Numbered from the stretch's first letter, positions 1-9,272 are shown. The stretch is DNA of 52,121 nt from Thalassospira sp. MCCC 1A01148 (GCF_001613795.1 NZ_LPVZ01000009.1:1-52121); one strand, 5' to 3'. A program made the numbers and translations. The notes: a model not told the origin generated them from the sequence alone.

Positions 1-30
1 CCGCAGAACCTGCTGCGTCTGCTCCAGTAA
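1..30 (+). CDS. Flagellin, C-terminal end only (partial)
   Basis: The first 30 bases read as nine residues, PQNLLRLLQ, followed by TAA. This is the same C-terminus as the complete flagellin that ends at 1801. The C-terminal D0 helix is highly conserved among flagellins, so a second flagellin gene almost certainly lies just upstream, with its body outside the window. A strong terminator follows at once. Only the last codons are visible, so nothing can be said about the rest of the protein. Confidence 0.8.
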   Translation, partial: PQNLLRLLQ

Positions 31-53
31 TCTGGAAACGCTTACAATCTTTC

Positions 54-86
54 AAAAAAGGGCGACCTTCGGGTCGCCCTTTTTTT
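54..86 (+). terminator. Intrinsic terminator of the upstream flagellin gene
   Basis: Perfect 8-bp stem GGGCGACC / GGTCGCCC (60-67 and 72-79) closed by a TTCG tetraloop. Six A residues precede it and seven T residues follow it. Confidence 0.95.
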
Positions 87-457
87 CGTATCTTCGATAA
101 GCGCACTTGGCTGCTTGCCGATTTCCTCCTCGGCCAACACCTTACTAAAATTTTTGGATTTATACATCTGGATAGTTGCCTTACCTGCAACCCATCTCCT
201 TGAAGGAGTCGGATTCGTTTACAAAATATTAAGGGCATCGGCAAAACTGGGCACTTCCGCCATAAATAACCATTTGTTTTTAATGGATAAATCCCAAAAT
301 CTTTTTTCTCTAGACATAAATCTAACCTAAAAGTATATTACACCATACCTGTATTACACTTTTCACCCCTAGGTTATGGGATGAAAAAACTCTGGCAAGT
401 GTGCCGGGTCACGGATAACAAGATGTTGTCCAGAGCTATCCATGTAGGAGATGCGTC
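87..457 (+). promoter_or_regulatory. AT-rich leader and promoter region of the flagellin gene
   Basis: These 371 bases lie between the upstream terminator and the flagellin start. They are clearly richer in A+T than the surrounding genes. I found no convincing sigma-28 or sigma-54 promoter match; the nearest -24/-12 lookalike, around 392-406, has the wrong GG-to-GC spacing. A ribosome-binding site (TAGGAG, 445-450) sits eight bases before the ATG. A TTG-started 71-codon frame at 115-330 has no ribosome site and is not called. Confidence 0.5.
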
Positions 458-1801
458 ATGGCTCTTAATATTATTTCGAATTATGCTGCGAACGTCGCGC
501 ACCGTAACTTGTCTGCTTCTGACGAAATGGCGACCCGGTCGCTGTCGAAGCTGTCTTCGGGTACGCGCGTGGTTTCTGCACGTGATGACGCAGCTTCCAT
601 GGCAATCGGTGCACGCCTGAACGCGACCACCGAGGCCCTCAAGACAGCTTCCGTGAACGTTGGTCAGGCCAACTCGATGCTCCAGATCGCTGATGGCGGT
701 ATGGCAACGATAGACAACATACTTGTCCGTATGAAAACACTGTCGGTTCAGGCATCGTCGGGCAACCTTTCAGACACCGAACGCGGCTTCCTCAATGATG
801 AGTTCGTGCAGCTGCGCGATGAAATTGACCGCATTGCATCCTCCACCAACTTCAACGGCATTCAACTGCTTGGTGATGGCGGTGATGTCGCACTGCAATT
901 TGGTGACTTGGCTGCTGGCCAGCAGGGCGAAGCACTTGTCCCGGTGAACGGCTTTGATACTTTCGGCATCACCGACAACAACTATTGGGCGACCGATACC
1001 GATACGGATCTCACCGATAACAGTTTTGAAGTAAACATCAACTATGGCGTGGGCGATCAGGTCATCATGACCGTCACCAGCACCATTGATGGCACTGTTG
1101 ACCGCACCCAGTCGATCGACGTTTCCGACTACGCAACCGATGGCACCACCGCAATCAGTGCGGGCGAAAACGCGACCCTGAACTTCGATGAACTTGGGCT
1201 GACCTTTACGGTCAACTCCAACTTCTCGGCATCGGTCTCGGCAATTGAAGCCGACAACACCGGCGCTTCTGACTTCGGTACCGACACAACCTTCGGCACG
1301 AGCGGCCTTGACTCTGCTGCTGGTAACGTTGTCACCATGGCGGCTGACAACGGGCAGGCTTTACAGAACTCCATTGAATTCCAGGTTGGCGCCGGAAACA
1401 CGTCGAATGACCGCCTTGCAATCTCATTGAACTCTGTTGACTCTGATACACTTGGCGCAGGTGCCTTGGGCACTCAGGACTCTTTGCAGAGTCTGGGCGC
1501 CAATGCGATCAGCACGTCTGCTAACGCCCAAAGTGCTGTCGAGGTTGTCACTCGTGCGATTGATGACCTGCAGCGGGCACGCGCGACAGTTGGCACCTAC
1601 CAGAACCGACTGGACTTTGCTGGTCAGAACCTTGCTTCCACGCAAGAAAACACTGAATCAGCTCGTTCTACCCTGCTTGACCTTGACGTCGCGGCCGAAA
1701 TGACCGCCTTCACCTCCAAGCAGATCCTGGTTCAGTCTGGTGTCGCGATGCTTGCGCAGGCAAACCAGATGCCGCAGAACCTGCTGCGCTTGCTGCAGTA
1801 A
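458..1801 (+). CDS. Flagellin
   Basis: Structural protein of the flagellar filament, exported by the flagellar type III system, 447 residues. The N-terminal D0/D1 region (about 1-140) has the typical flagellin pattern: NIISNYAANVAHRNLS, then LSSGTRVVSARDDAASMAI, then the SSTNFNGIQLL motif. The C-terminal D1/D0 region (about 355-447) ends in QMPQNLLRLLQ. The middle (about 150-340) is an acidic, Thr/Asp-rich variable domain exposed on the filament surface. TAGGAG supports the chosen ATG. The gene is followed by flaG, fliD and fliS, so filament, cap and chaperone are encoded together. It is at least the second flagellin at this locus. Confidence 0.97.
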   Translation: MALNIISNYAANVAHRNLSASDEMATRSLSKLSSGTRVVSARDDAASMAIGARLNATTEALKTASVNVGQANSMLQIADGGMATIDNILVRMKTLSVQASSGNLSDTERGFLNDEFVQLRDEIDRIASSTNFNGIQLLGDGGDVALQFGDLAAGQQGEALVPVNGFDTFGITDNNYWATDTDTDLTDNSFEVNINYGVGDQVIMTVTSTIDGTVDRTQSIDVSDYATDGTTAISAGENATLNFDELGLTFTVNSNFSASVSAIEADNTGASDFGTDTTFGTSGLDSAAGNVVTMAADNGQALQNSIEFQVGAGNTSNDRLAISLNSVDSDTLGAGALGTQDSLQSLGANAISTSANAQSAVEVVTRAIDDLQRARATVGTYQNRLDFAGQNLASTQENTESARSTLLDLDVAAEMTAFTSKQILVQSGVAMLAQANQMPQNLLRLLQ

Positions 1802-1817
1802 TCTATCTTTTGTCCCT

Positions 1818-1846
1818 GGGCACCGATGATAGGTACCCGTCTTTTT
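1818..1846 (+). terminator. Probable terminator after flagellin
   Basis: Imperfect 7-bp stem GGGCACC / GGTACCC (one mismatch; 1818-1824 and 1832-1838), followed by GTCTTTTTC. It could end most flagellin transcripts before flaG. Confidence 0.6.
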
Positions 1847-1853
1847 CAAGTTT

Positions 1854-1873
1854 CATCCTGCTGTTACAGGATG
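1854..1873 (+). repeat. Inverted repeat in the flaG leader
   Basis: Perfect 7-bp arms CATCCTG and CAGGATG with a 6-base loop, 21 bases before the flaG start. There is no T run, so an mRNA structure or operator is more likely than a terminator. Confidence 0.45.
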
Positions 1874-1894
1874 GCGGCTTTAAGGAGCTGAAAA

Positions 1895-2260
1895 ATGGAA
1901 GTCGTAAACAACTATAGTGCGCCAAGCAGTTCGGGTGGCAACACCCAGTCTGCGCCGGCTGCACCAGCAGCCCCGGCAGCAAGAGCTGAAGCGGGCTTCG
2001 CAGCAGCGAAACCGGAAACCAAGGCATCCGCAGTACCGCAGAAAATGCAGGATGCTCTGGCCAGTATTGATCTGCCGGACCTTGCAAACGGCACGGCACG
2101 CGTTGAATTGAACTTCAATCAGGATACTGGTCGCGTTGTTGCAAAAGTTACCGACCGCGTAAGCGGTGATGTCTTGCGCGAACTGCCGTCAAAGGAACTT
2201 CAGCAGCTGTTCTCACAGATGCGCGAATATCTCGGCAGTTTCGTCGACGAAGAAATTTAA
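1895..2260 (+). CDS. flaG: FlaG family protein
   Basis: 121 residues. FlaG proteins are small flagellar proteins linked to filament length or stability; the exact mechanism is not settled. The N-terminal half (1-55) is Ala/Pro-rich and probably disordered. The C-terminal half carries the family signature: RVELNFNQDTGRVVAKVTD, then VSGDVLRELPSKELQQL (about 69-107). A strong AAGGAG site precedes the ATG. Its position between flagellin and fliD is the usual one. Confidence 0.9.
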   Translation: MEVVNNYSAPSSSGGNTQSAPAAPAAPAARAEAGFAAAKPETKASAVPQKMQDALASIDLPDLANGTARVELNFNQDTGRVVAKVTDRVSGDVLRELPSKELQQLFSQMREYLGSFVDEEI

Positions 2261-2361
2261 CCCAGCGAGTGGGCGCGCATAGGCATGGTTCTTGCTGATC
2301 GGTTTGACAAGAGATACCGGTAGCAGGCAAAATCAGCCGGGAGCACCCAAGGAGCTAACCA

Positions 2362-4131
2362 ATGAGCAGTCTGAATTTAAATAATATCTATGTTGGGGAT
2401 AACGGTCGCGTCCAGCTATCTGGCGGTTCGTCCAACATCGATTTCGTCGACACCGTCGACCAGATGATTGCTGCCCGTCGTATTCCTGCTGACAACCTTG
2501 AAAGACGGGTTGAGGCCAACGACGAGAAAATTGCTGCGCTGAAAGAGCTGCAGACACTTGTTGGTACGCTCAAAGACTCGATGTCCAACCTTTATGGCGC
2601 AACGAGCTTCGACAACTCGCGAAATATCTTTGAAGCCAAACAGATTTTTGCATCCTCTGACGGATCCGAGGCAGGTACTTTGATGGGTGTCACTGCGTCA
2701 AACGCAGCTGAGACCGGAAGCTACGCCTTCGAGATCAACCAGGTCGCAAGCCGACACAAACTTTCAAGTGATACCCAGGCTGTCGCGGCAAGCGCCGACA
2801 TTACAGGGATCACCGGAACAGGCACCTTTACCGTGGCTGGCGGGGCAGGCAGTTCGACGGTTACTGTGGCAGCAGGCGATACGCTTCAGGATATTCGTGA
2901 CAAGATCAACAATATCAAAGACGCGACCGGCGTTCAGGCATCGGTCGTCAAGGTTTCGGATACTGAAAGTACGCTGATCCTGACCTCGACAGACGAAGGC
3001 GAAGACAACCGTATGTCGTTCAGTGACGATAGCGGCAACGTTCTGCAAAGCCTTGGCGTCCTGACAGATGCGACGACAATCAATGCAACCAATGTCATTG
3101 ACGTTGGCAACAATGCAAGCATTGAACTTGACGGGATCACCGTGACCCGTGGGTCAAACGAGTTTTCTGATCTGATTGATGGTCTCAATATCAGTTTGTA
3201 TGACGCCGAACCGGGAACACAAATCACGATTGATATCGAACAGGACCTCAATCAGGCGAAGACAGCCATTCTTGATTTCGTCGATGCCTACAACGCGGTC
3301 CAGACCTTCATCAACGAGAAGACTTTCGTTGACCCGACCACCGGTGAAGCATCCGAAGACGCCATTTTGCTCGGAAACACGTCCGTCAAAAGCATTGAGT
3401 CCGCTCTGCAACAGATTGCCGGTTCGTTTGCAAACGGGGTCACTGACCGGGCTGATCAGACTGACTATTCGGTTTTGGCAGAAATCGGCCTGGACTTTGT
3501 TGCCTATGGGGCGAACGAAGATCCGTTGCTAAGCAAAACCATTGATCTTGACGAAGCTGCGCTCAATGAAGCTTTGCTTAACGAGCCGGAAGAAGTCATG
3601 GAACTGTTCCTGTTCCGCGGCAAATCGGACAACTCCGATATAACGATGACCGGCTTTGACAGCAAAACCAACGCAGCGACCTATGAGTTCAACATTGATG
3701 CGTCTGGTGGCACAATCAATAGTGTAACATATGACATCACGGTTGATGGCGTGACCACCACCGGAAAAAACGCGGTTGTTTCTGGCAACAGCATCAAAAC
3801 CGCTGACGGTTTGCGACTGTTTTATAGTGGTGATGGTAATGCTGCCGACACCGCAACAGTAACAACCAGCGTCGGCATTGGCGCACAGTTCTACTTCGAA
3901 CTGGATACAATTCTGGACGAAGAAGAAGGGACTTTGACCCAGGCGATCTCTGAACTGGAGACCCAAAGCACGTCTTACGAAGAAAAAGTTGACCGTATTG
4001 ACGAACGTCTCGCACGGCAGCGAGAAGTCCTTATGGATCAGTTCATTGCAATGGAATCAGCCCTTGCACGCATGAAGAACATCCAGAGTTCTCTCGACGA
4101 ATTGATGGCTGCAGGAAAAGATAAAGGTTAA
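2362..4131 (+). CDS. fliD: Flagellar filament cap protein FliD
   Basis: 589 residues. FliD forms the cap at the filament tip under which exported flagellin folds. The N-terminal FliD_N region (about 20-120) shows FVDTVDQMIAARRIPADNLERRVEANDEKIAAL, a heptad-rich segment. The C-terminal FliD_C region (about 290-589) ends in a long amphipathic helix typical of the cap leg domain (YEEKVDRIDERLARQREVL, then FIAMESALARMKNIQSSLDELM). The middle is Thr/Asp/Gly-rich, as in surface domains. An AAGGAG site precedes the ATG. It lies in a probable flaG-fliD-fliS operon. Confidence 0.95.
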   Translation: MSSLNLNNIYVGDNGRVQLSGGSSNIDFVDTVDQMIAARRIPADNLERRVEANDEKIAALKELQTLVGTLKDSMSNLYGATSFDNSRNIFEAKQIFASSDGSEAGTLMGVTASNAAETGSYAFEINQVASRHKLSSDTQAVAASADITGITGTGTFTVAGGAGSSTVTVAAGDTLQDIRDKINNIKDATGVQASVVKVSDTESTLILTSTDEGEDNRMSFSDDSGNVLQSLGVLTDATTINATNVIDVGNNASIELDGITVTRGSNEFSDLIDGLNISLYDAEPGTQITIDIEQDLNQAKTAILDFVDAYNAVQTFINEKTFVDPTTGEASEDAILLGNTSVKSIESALQQIAGSFANGVTDRADQTDYSVLAEIGLDFVAYGANEDPLLSKTIDLDEAALNEALLNEPEEVMELFLFRGKSDNSDITMTGFDSKTNAATYEFNIDASGGTINSVTYDITVDGVTTTGKNAVVSGNSIKTADGLRLFYSGDGNAADTATVTTSVGIGAQFYFELDTILDEEEGTLTQAISELETQSTSYEEKVDRIDERLARQREVLMDQFIAMESALARMKNIQSSLDELMAAGKDKG

Positions 4132-4188
4132 CTTTTGTCTGCCATACATGCACACTGAACACACGCGTAGTATACCAAGGAGTGTCGC

Positions 4189-4701
4189 ATGAACGAACAC
4201 GCCGCCCATACATACAAGCAACAACAGGTCAACACAGCCACACCTGCAAAAATGGTGTTTATGCTGTTTGAAAAGACTTTGTCGCGCTTGCAGGAGGCGC
4301 AAAACGCGATTGAGCGGAATGACATTCAGGGTCGCTGCAATGCCAATTGCAGTGCGCAAGAATTGATTGCCCATTTGGCCAACACCCTGGACATGGAGCA
4401 AGGTGGCGAGATCGCTGCGAACCTCGAACGGCTCTATACGCACTGCATGATCCGCTTGATGGATGTGGATCGCAAAAACGATCCCAATGCCGCAGCAGAG
4501 GTTATCAAACTTCTCACACCACTTCGGGATTCTTGGGCTGAGCTTTCTGAAAAAAGCGAAGGCGAATTGCGTCAGGCAGTGATGACGGCCCAAAAGGATC
4601 GTCCTGCCCTTCCCAATGAAGCGGCACAAACATCTGCAAGCGCAACGGATGAAGCTGAAAAACCGGCACCGGCAAAATCCGGGCTGTCAATTTCGGCCTA
4701 A
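4189..4701 (+). CDS. fliS: Flagellar export chaperone FliS
   Basis: 170 residues. FliS binds the C-terminal helix of flagellin in the cytoplasm and keeps it from polymerising before export. The start HAAHTYKQQQVNTATPAKMVFMLFEKTLSRLQEA (about 5-40) is the FliS pattern, with Tyr and Gln near the N-terminus and a helical bundle to about residue 130. The C-terminal 35 residues are an Ala/Pro/Lys-rich tail beyond the usual family length of about 130. A strong AAGGAG site precedes the ATG. A terminator follows. Confidence 0.88.
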   Translation: MNEHAAHTYKQQQVNTATPAKMVFMLFEKTLSRLQEAQNAIERNDIQGRCNANCSAQELIAHLANTLDMEQGGEIAANLERLYTHCMIRLMDVDRKNDPNAAAEVIKLLTPLRDSWAELSEKSEGELRQAVMTAQKDRPALPNEAAQTSASATDEAEKPAPAKSGLSISA

Positions 4702-4735
4702 GCCAAGACGCCTTACTTATTCGACTGACAGAATT

Positions 4736-4765
4736 AGGCCTCCGGCATCGCCGGGGGCCTTTTTG
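4736..4765 (+). terminator. Intrinsic terminator after fliS
   Basis: About 10-bp stem AGGCCTCCGG / CCGGGGGCCT (one G-T pair) with a CATCG loop, then five T. It closes the flaG-fliD-fliS unit. Confidence 0.9.
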
Positions 4766-4909
4766 CATTTCCCCTGTTTCCTTCCCACCAGAATGCCACC
4801 GGATCAATTTTTCCCTGCTACACACCTGTTTTTGACCGCGGCAAAATATGCCTCCAGAACCGAAGCACCCTAACCTACTGAAAATATGTAGAAAACGTTA
4901 ATCTCAAAA

Positions 4910-4926
4910 CTGGCCCGTCACTTGCA
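4910..4926 (+). promoter_or_regulatory. Sigma-54 (-24/-12) promoter for fliK-flgD-flgE
   Basis: CTGGCCCGTCACTTGCA matches the sigma-54 consensus YTGGCACGNNNNTTGCW at every defined base but one. GG (4912-4913) and GC (4924-4925) have the required 10-base spacing. Transcription would begin about 25 bases before the fliK ATG. The sigma-54 activator FlbD is encoded at 13866-15419. Confidence 0.82.
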
Positions 4927-4961
4927 ACTGTTCTGACACTGCTTCCATAAGGACCAAGGTC

Positions 4962-6593
4962 ATGAACAGCTCTGCGATTACAAACAGCGTGATGCCAACA
5001 GTCTCCGTACCCGGCGCAAACCCGAGCGAACGCAAGGGGTCCGGCTTTAGTGACATCATGGCATCGGTCACAGACAACTGGTCTGAGCAAAGCCATCTGG
5101 TCAAATACGACGCGGCAAAATCTGCCCAGAACGATATCGACGACCATCGCGCTGAAATGAGTGCGCGCAGATCCGCACGTGAAGATCAGGATCTTGACGA
5201 TGCGCCAACCGCCGACCGTCGGGAAGACGATCCGGTCCGTGCTTCGCGTGATGATCATGAAGACCACGCCAGAATTGACGACCCCAAATCCGATGAACCG
5301 CATGATGCCGACGCGGATCATCCTGACGACGATGCATCTGATAATATGCAAAGCGCGGACACCGCTGATCGCGGCAATGACGAAGGTGACGCTTCGGATC
5401 AAGGCGATACTCGTTCGTCAGATGAAACCAAGTCGGCCACCTCCGAAGAGGAAGCCGGAACCAATGCGGATAAAACCGACAACGCAGCCGTCACCCCTGG
5501 CATGGTTGATCCAAACCAGCCTGCACAGGCAGCTCCACTCCCTGGCTCGCCCGAGGCACTTGAGTTAGCCAAGGCAAAGGCAGCTGATGTGAAGACGAAT
5601 GCCGCGAGCGGTGTAACATCTGGCCAGAACCCGGCACAGGCTGGTGGTCAGAATGTTGCTGCCAATGGCACCACTACAGCAGACAAGACAACTGACGGGC
5701 TATTGAACTCAACAGCCCTGTCGCAGCCCGCAGCAGCAGGATCGGCCAAGATTGCCCTTAATGGCGCAGATACCGGCACCGGTGATGAACTAACATCTGA
5801 CAAATTCCTGTCGCGTGTCGTTGATGCGATGAGCGGCGAGGGAAAAGGTAAAAGCGATGCCAACGGCACCGTAAATGCCACGACCTCTGCTCAAACCAAC
5901 AATGGCGGTCAACAGGCCGCGACAACCAACCCGGCACAAACTGCCCAGGCAGCACAGCAGGCAATGGCAGCTGCGTCAAATGCCCAGAACCCGCAAAACA
6001 GTGCAACCGCACAGCAGAATGCAGTGACAAACGGTGCGGTCACCGCGACCGGCGGCACTGAAGCCACCGCCACGGCAAATGGACAGCCCGGCAGCACAAA
6101 TACCCTGCATCAGACCAACACCGGCGGCCAAACCGCACAAACCGCGCGTCAGGCTCCGTCACAGCAGGTACAGCAACAGGTTGCCGTTTCAATCCGAAAC
6201 GCTGCCAGCGAGGGCGTTGACAAGATCTCGGTCCAACTTCGCCCCGAGCATCTGGGCCGCGTGGATGTCAAAATGGAAATCGGTCAGGACGGCCGCATCC
6301 AGGGCGTCATTCAAGCCGACACACGCGAGACCCTCGACATGTTGCGTCAAGACTCCCGTGCTCTTCAACAAGCATTGAAAGACGCTGGACTGAACGCAGA
6401 CAGTCAAAGCTTCACCTTCGAGCACAGAAATGAAGGTGGCCAGAGTCAGGACGGCAACGGCCAATCTCGTATGACCGCCGATCAGGGCAGCAGCCCCGAT
6501 GATGGCGATGTCATGAGTGGAACCGAACTCGCCGAACATGTCGCCATTGGCTATGGGATCAATCCCAACGGCCTTGTCGATATCCGGATCTAG
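4962..6593 (+). CDS. fliK: Flagellar hook-length control protein FliK
   Basis: 543 residues. FliK is exported during hook growth, measures hook length and switches export to filament substrates. Residues about 60-170 are very rich in Asp/Glu/Arg/His and residues about 170-390 are low-complexity Ala/Gln/Asn/Thr, the usual unstructured ruler. The conserved Flg_hook domain is about 395-490, with VDKISVQLRPEHLGRVDVKM and then MLRQDSRALQQALKDAGLN. An AAGGACCAAGG site precedes the ATG. It is first in a fliK-flgD-flgE operon behind a sigma-54 promoter. A second FliK-like gene lies at 19502-21133. Confidence 0.92.
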   Translation: MNSSAITNSVMPTVSVPGANPSERKGSGFSDIMASVTDNWSEQSHLVKYDAAKSAQNDIDDHRAEMSARRSAREDQDLDDAPTADRREDDPVRASRDDHEDHARIDDPKSDEPHDADADHPDDDASDNMQSADTADRGNDEGDASDQGDTRSSDETKSATSEEEAGTNADKTDNAAVTPGMVDPNQPAQAAPLPGSPEALELAKAKAADVKTNAASGVTSGQNPAQAGGQNVAANGTTTADKTTDGLLNSTALSQPAAAGSAKIALNGADTGTGDELTSDKFLSRVVDAMSGEGKGKSDANGTVNATTSAQTNNGGQQAATTNPAQTAQAAQQAMAAASNAQNPQNSATAQQNAVTNGAVTATGGTEATATANGQPGSTNTLHQTNTGGQTAQTARQAPSQQVQQQVAVSIRNAASEGVDKISVQLRPEHLGRVDVKMEIGQDGRIQGVIQADTRETLDMLRQDSRALQQALKDAGLNADSQSFTFEHRNEGGQSQDGNGQSRMTADQGSSPDDGDVMSGTELAEHVAIGYGINPNGLVDIRI

Positions 6594-6614
6594 GAAAGGT
6601 AGAGGGACAATCCC

Positions 6615-7391
6615 ATGACCATTTCATCCCTGACAAATGTTGGTCTGGCGCAGTCAAACAACAATGCCGCGTCAAGTAGCTCTGCCAATCAGCTGGCCCA
6701 GAACTTTGATACGTTTCTGACCCTTCTGACAACACAGCTCAAAAACCAGGACCCGACCTCGCCCATGGAAAGTGACAAGTTCACCGACCAGCTGAGCCAG
6801 TTCGCCCAGGTTGAGCAAGGCATTCAGAGCAACAAGAACCTCGAAGACCTGCTCGCCATGCAGGGCCAGCAACGCCAGCTTTCTGCACTGTCCTATGTCG
6901 GTGCCGAGATCGAAGCAGTTGGTGACACCAACTGGCGCGAAGAGGGCGAAGAGCTCACTTACAAATACAACGTTTCACCGGAAGTTCCGCGTCTGCAATT
7001 GCAGATTCAGGATCAGAGCGGTGCGACCATCTACTCTGAAGAACTTACCGATGTTTCCGGCCTTCAGACCTTTACCTGGGATGGCAAGAACAACAACGGG
7101 GTCGAACAGGATCCTGGTGCCTATACCCTGGTGGTCAGCCCGATGGCAGCCAACGGAGACAGCTTCCTTGATGAAGACGGTGATCCGGCATCTGTGGCAA
7201 TCGGTATCGTCGGCACAGTTGACAGTGTCGATATTGATGACAGCGACATTTACCTCCGCATGGGCGATGTCTCTGTACCGTTCTCGACCCTGACCAACGT
7301 GAAGTTGGGCGCGAACAGCACAGATACCACCAACGATAACACAGGTACCGGAGATAATTCCGGGACTGAAGAGCAGGAAGAAGCCGCCTAG
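6615..7391 (+). CDS. flgD: Flagellar hook assembly (scaffold) protein FlgD
   Basis: 258 residues. FlgD caps the growing hook and is needed for FlgE polymerisation. The N-terminal FlgD region (about 28-85) has FDTFLTLLTTQLKNQDPTSPMESDKFTDQLSQFAQVEQG, a clear family signature. A FlgD Ig-like domain follows (about 110-175, with FTWDGKNNNGVEQDPGAYTLVV). The last 25 residues are Thr/Asn/Glu-rich. It follows fliK by 21 bases with an AGAGGGAC ribosome site and precedes flgE by 49 bases. Confidence 0.96.
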   Translation: MTISSLTNVGLAQSNNNAASSSSANQLAQNFDTFLTLLTTQLKNQDPTSPMESDKFTDQLSQFAQVEQGIQSNKNLEDLLAMQGQQRQLSALSYVGAEIEAVGDTNWREEGEELTYKYNVSPEVPRLQLQIQDQSGATIYSEELTDVSGLQTFTWDGKNNNGVEQDPGAYTLVVSPMAANGDSFLDEDGDPASVAIGIVGTVDSVDIDDSDIYLRMGDVSVPFSTLTNVKLGANSTDTTNDNTGTGDNSGTEEQEEAA

Positions 7392-7440
7392 GGCATTCAT
7401 CCGGATTTGATTAACAGCCTGTCGAAACAGGAGAAGAAAA

Positions 7441-9186
7441 ATGAGCCTTTTTGGTGCAATGATTTCCGGTGTTTCCGGCCTGAATGCGCAGTCTCAGAAC
7501 CTGGGCGTCATCTCGGACAACATCTCGAACCTTAATACGATCGGTTACAAGGGAACTATTGGTCGTTTCTCGACCCTGGTGACCGAGGCCGCAACCGACA
7601 CCCGCTATACACCGGGTGGCGTACGCTTCCACCCGACCGCCCTGATCAGCAAGCAGGGCTTGCTGCAGGCAACCTCGTCGACCACGGCGGCGGCAATTTC
7701 GGGCGATGGCTTCTTCATCGTGCGTAACAATGCCAGCCCGGGCACCAATGACGAATTGTTCTTTACCCGCGCTGGTGATTTCAAGCCTGATGATGACGGG
7801 TACCTGCGCAACACGGCGGGATACTACGTTCAAGGTTGGGCAACCGACCGCGAGGGTGGCCTGCTTGACGGGGACGGCAACGCCACGACATCAAACAGCT
7901 CAGCAGTTACCGACCTTCAGGTTCTTGACATCAACTCGATCCTGACGGCTGCCGCGTCGACCACCAATATCGAATTTGGTGCCAACCTCAACTCGGATGA
8001 AACAGCTGTAACGGGCGGAACGGCGACGTCGACCACCACAGGTATCGACTATGATACGACCGACCTGACAACACTTGCCGGCATCAACAACGGTGACCAG
8101 TTCTCGATCACCCATGATGGCACGACCACCAACATCACGATTAACACTGGTGATACGCTCGAAGATCTGGCTGCTGCGATCAGTGCAGTAACCGGCATTG
8201 ACGCAACCACCACCACAACGGGCACCAATGATACCCTGACCTTGACTGGTGCGTTTGCCGATCAGGATGTCGTTATTGCCAACGTCACGGGCACGCCATT
8301 AAGTGCGACGGGCATCAACTTTGCCGGTGTCCCGGGTACGCTGTCAGCGACCTACACCGCTGGTAACCTTGCGAGCGGTACGGTTGCCGAAGACAACACC
8401 ATGCCGGTAACCATTTACGACTCCCTTGGTTCCGCACATACGGTCAACCTGCAGGTTGTCAAACTCGGTCAGAACCGTTGGGGCTTTGAACTTACCGGCA
8501 ACACAACGACTGGTGAGCTTGATGCCGCAGATCACCCGAATGGTCTGATACAGGCTGGCACGGTCACCTTTGACGGTTCAGGCAACCTTCAAAGCTTTAC
8601 CGGTGTTGCGGCAACGATCGGGGCAGTTACCGTCGGTACGGCAGGTGATCTGACAGATGCAGATATCTCCGCAGAGTGGACGAATGGTGCGGACGACAGT
8701 GAAATCAATCTTGACTTTGGTACCATCGGCCTCGGCAATGGCATTACCCAGTTTGCCGCTGGTTCGGATGCAAACGGTAACCTTGTCGAATACACCACCC
8801 ACTTCATCAACCAAAACGGCGCACAGGCTGGCACCATGGTGAACTATGCCCTCACCGAAGAAGGTTTCCTGCAGGTGGAATTCGCCAACGGTGTCAAACG
8901 TCCAGTTTACAAGCTGGCAATTGCGACATTCGAGGCACCTGATGAAATGGAAAACCACACAGGTAACGTGTACCGCCAGACGCGTGAGTCGGGTGACTAT
9001 CTGCTCCGTGAGCCTGGCCTGAATGGTGCCGGTAACGTCGTGGCATCCGCTTTGGAAGGCTCGAACGTCGATCTCGGTGAGGAATTCACCAACATGATCG
9101 TCACCCAGCGCGCTTACTCGGCGAACACCAAAACCATCACCACGACCGATGAAATGCTCGACGAGCTGATTCGGATCAAACGGTAA
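7441..9186 (+). CDS. flgE: Flagellar hook protein FlgE
   Basis: 581 residues. FlgE is the structural subunit of the hook. The N-terminus (MSLFGAMISGVSGLNAQSQNLGVISDNISNLNTIGYKG, split over about 1-38) is the flagellar rod/hook signature. The C-terminus (about 535-581) is the matching coiled-coil partner, with NVDLGEEFTNMIVTQRAYSANTK. The centre is Thr/Asp-rich and longer than in enteric FlgE of about 400 residues, as is common in alphaproteobacteria. An AGGAGAAG site precedes the ATG. A terminator follows, so it ends the operon. Confidence 0.96.
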   Translation: MSLFGAMISGVSGLNAQSQNLGVISDNISNLNTIGYKGTIGRFSTLVTEAATDTRYTPGGVRFHPTALISKQGLLQATSSTTAAAISGDGFFIVRNNASPGTNDELFFTRAGDFKPDDDGYLRNTAGYYVQGWATDREGGLLDGDGNATTSNSSAVTDLQVLDINSILTAAASTTNIEFGANLNSDETAVTGGTATSTTTGIDYDTTDLTTLAGINNGDQFSITHDGTTTNITINTGDTLEDLAAAISAVTGIDATTTTTGTNDTLTLTGAFADQDVVIANVTGTPLSATGINFAGVPGTLSATYTAGNLASGTVAEDNTMPVTIYDSLGSAHTVNLQVVKLGQNRWGFELTGNTTTGELDAADHPNGLIQAGTVTFDGSGNLQSFTGVAATIGAVTVGTAGDLTDADISAEWTNGADDSEINLDFGTIGLGNGITQFAAGSDANGNLVEYTTHFINQNGAQAGTMVNYALTEEGFLQVEFANGVKRPVYKLAIATFEAPDEMENHTGNVYRQTRESGDYLLREPGLNGAGNVVASALEGSNVDLGEEFTNMIVTQRAYSANTKTITTTDEMLDELIRIKR

Positions 9187-9194
9187 TTGACATC

Positions 9195-9224
9195 TGTTTC
9201 AGGGCGTTAGCCCGCCTTGAAACA
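9195..9224 (+). repeat. Stem-loop downstream of flgE
   Basis: 12-bp arms TGTTTCAGGGCG and CGCCTTGAAACA (one G-T pair) around a 6-base loop, starting 9 bases after the flgE stop. It has no T run and may protect the 3' end of the mRNA. Confidence 0.6.
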
Positions 9225-9244
9225 CATTGCACCAAAACAGACTC

Positions 9245-9272
9245 GCCCGGCCACTGTGCCGGGCTTCTTTTT
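9245..9272 (+). terminator. Intrinsic terminator after flgE
   Basis: Perfect 7-bp stem GCCCGGC / GCCGGGC (9245-9251 and 9258-9264) followed by TTCTTTTT. Confidence 0.92.

Noticed and set aside
115..330. 71-codon frame upstream of flagellin
   Set aside because: TTG start, no ribosome site, AT-rich composition unlike neighbouring genes, no recognisable motif.
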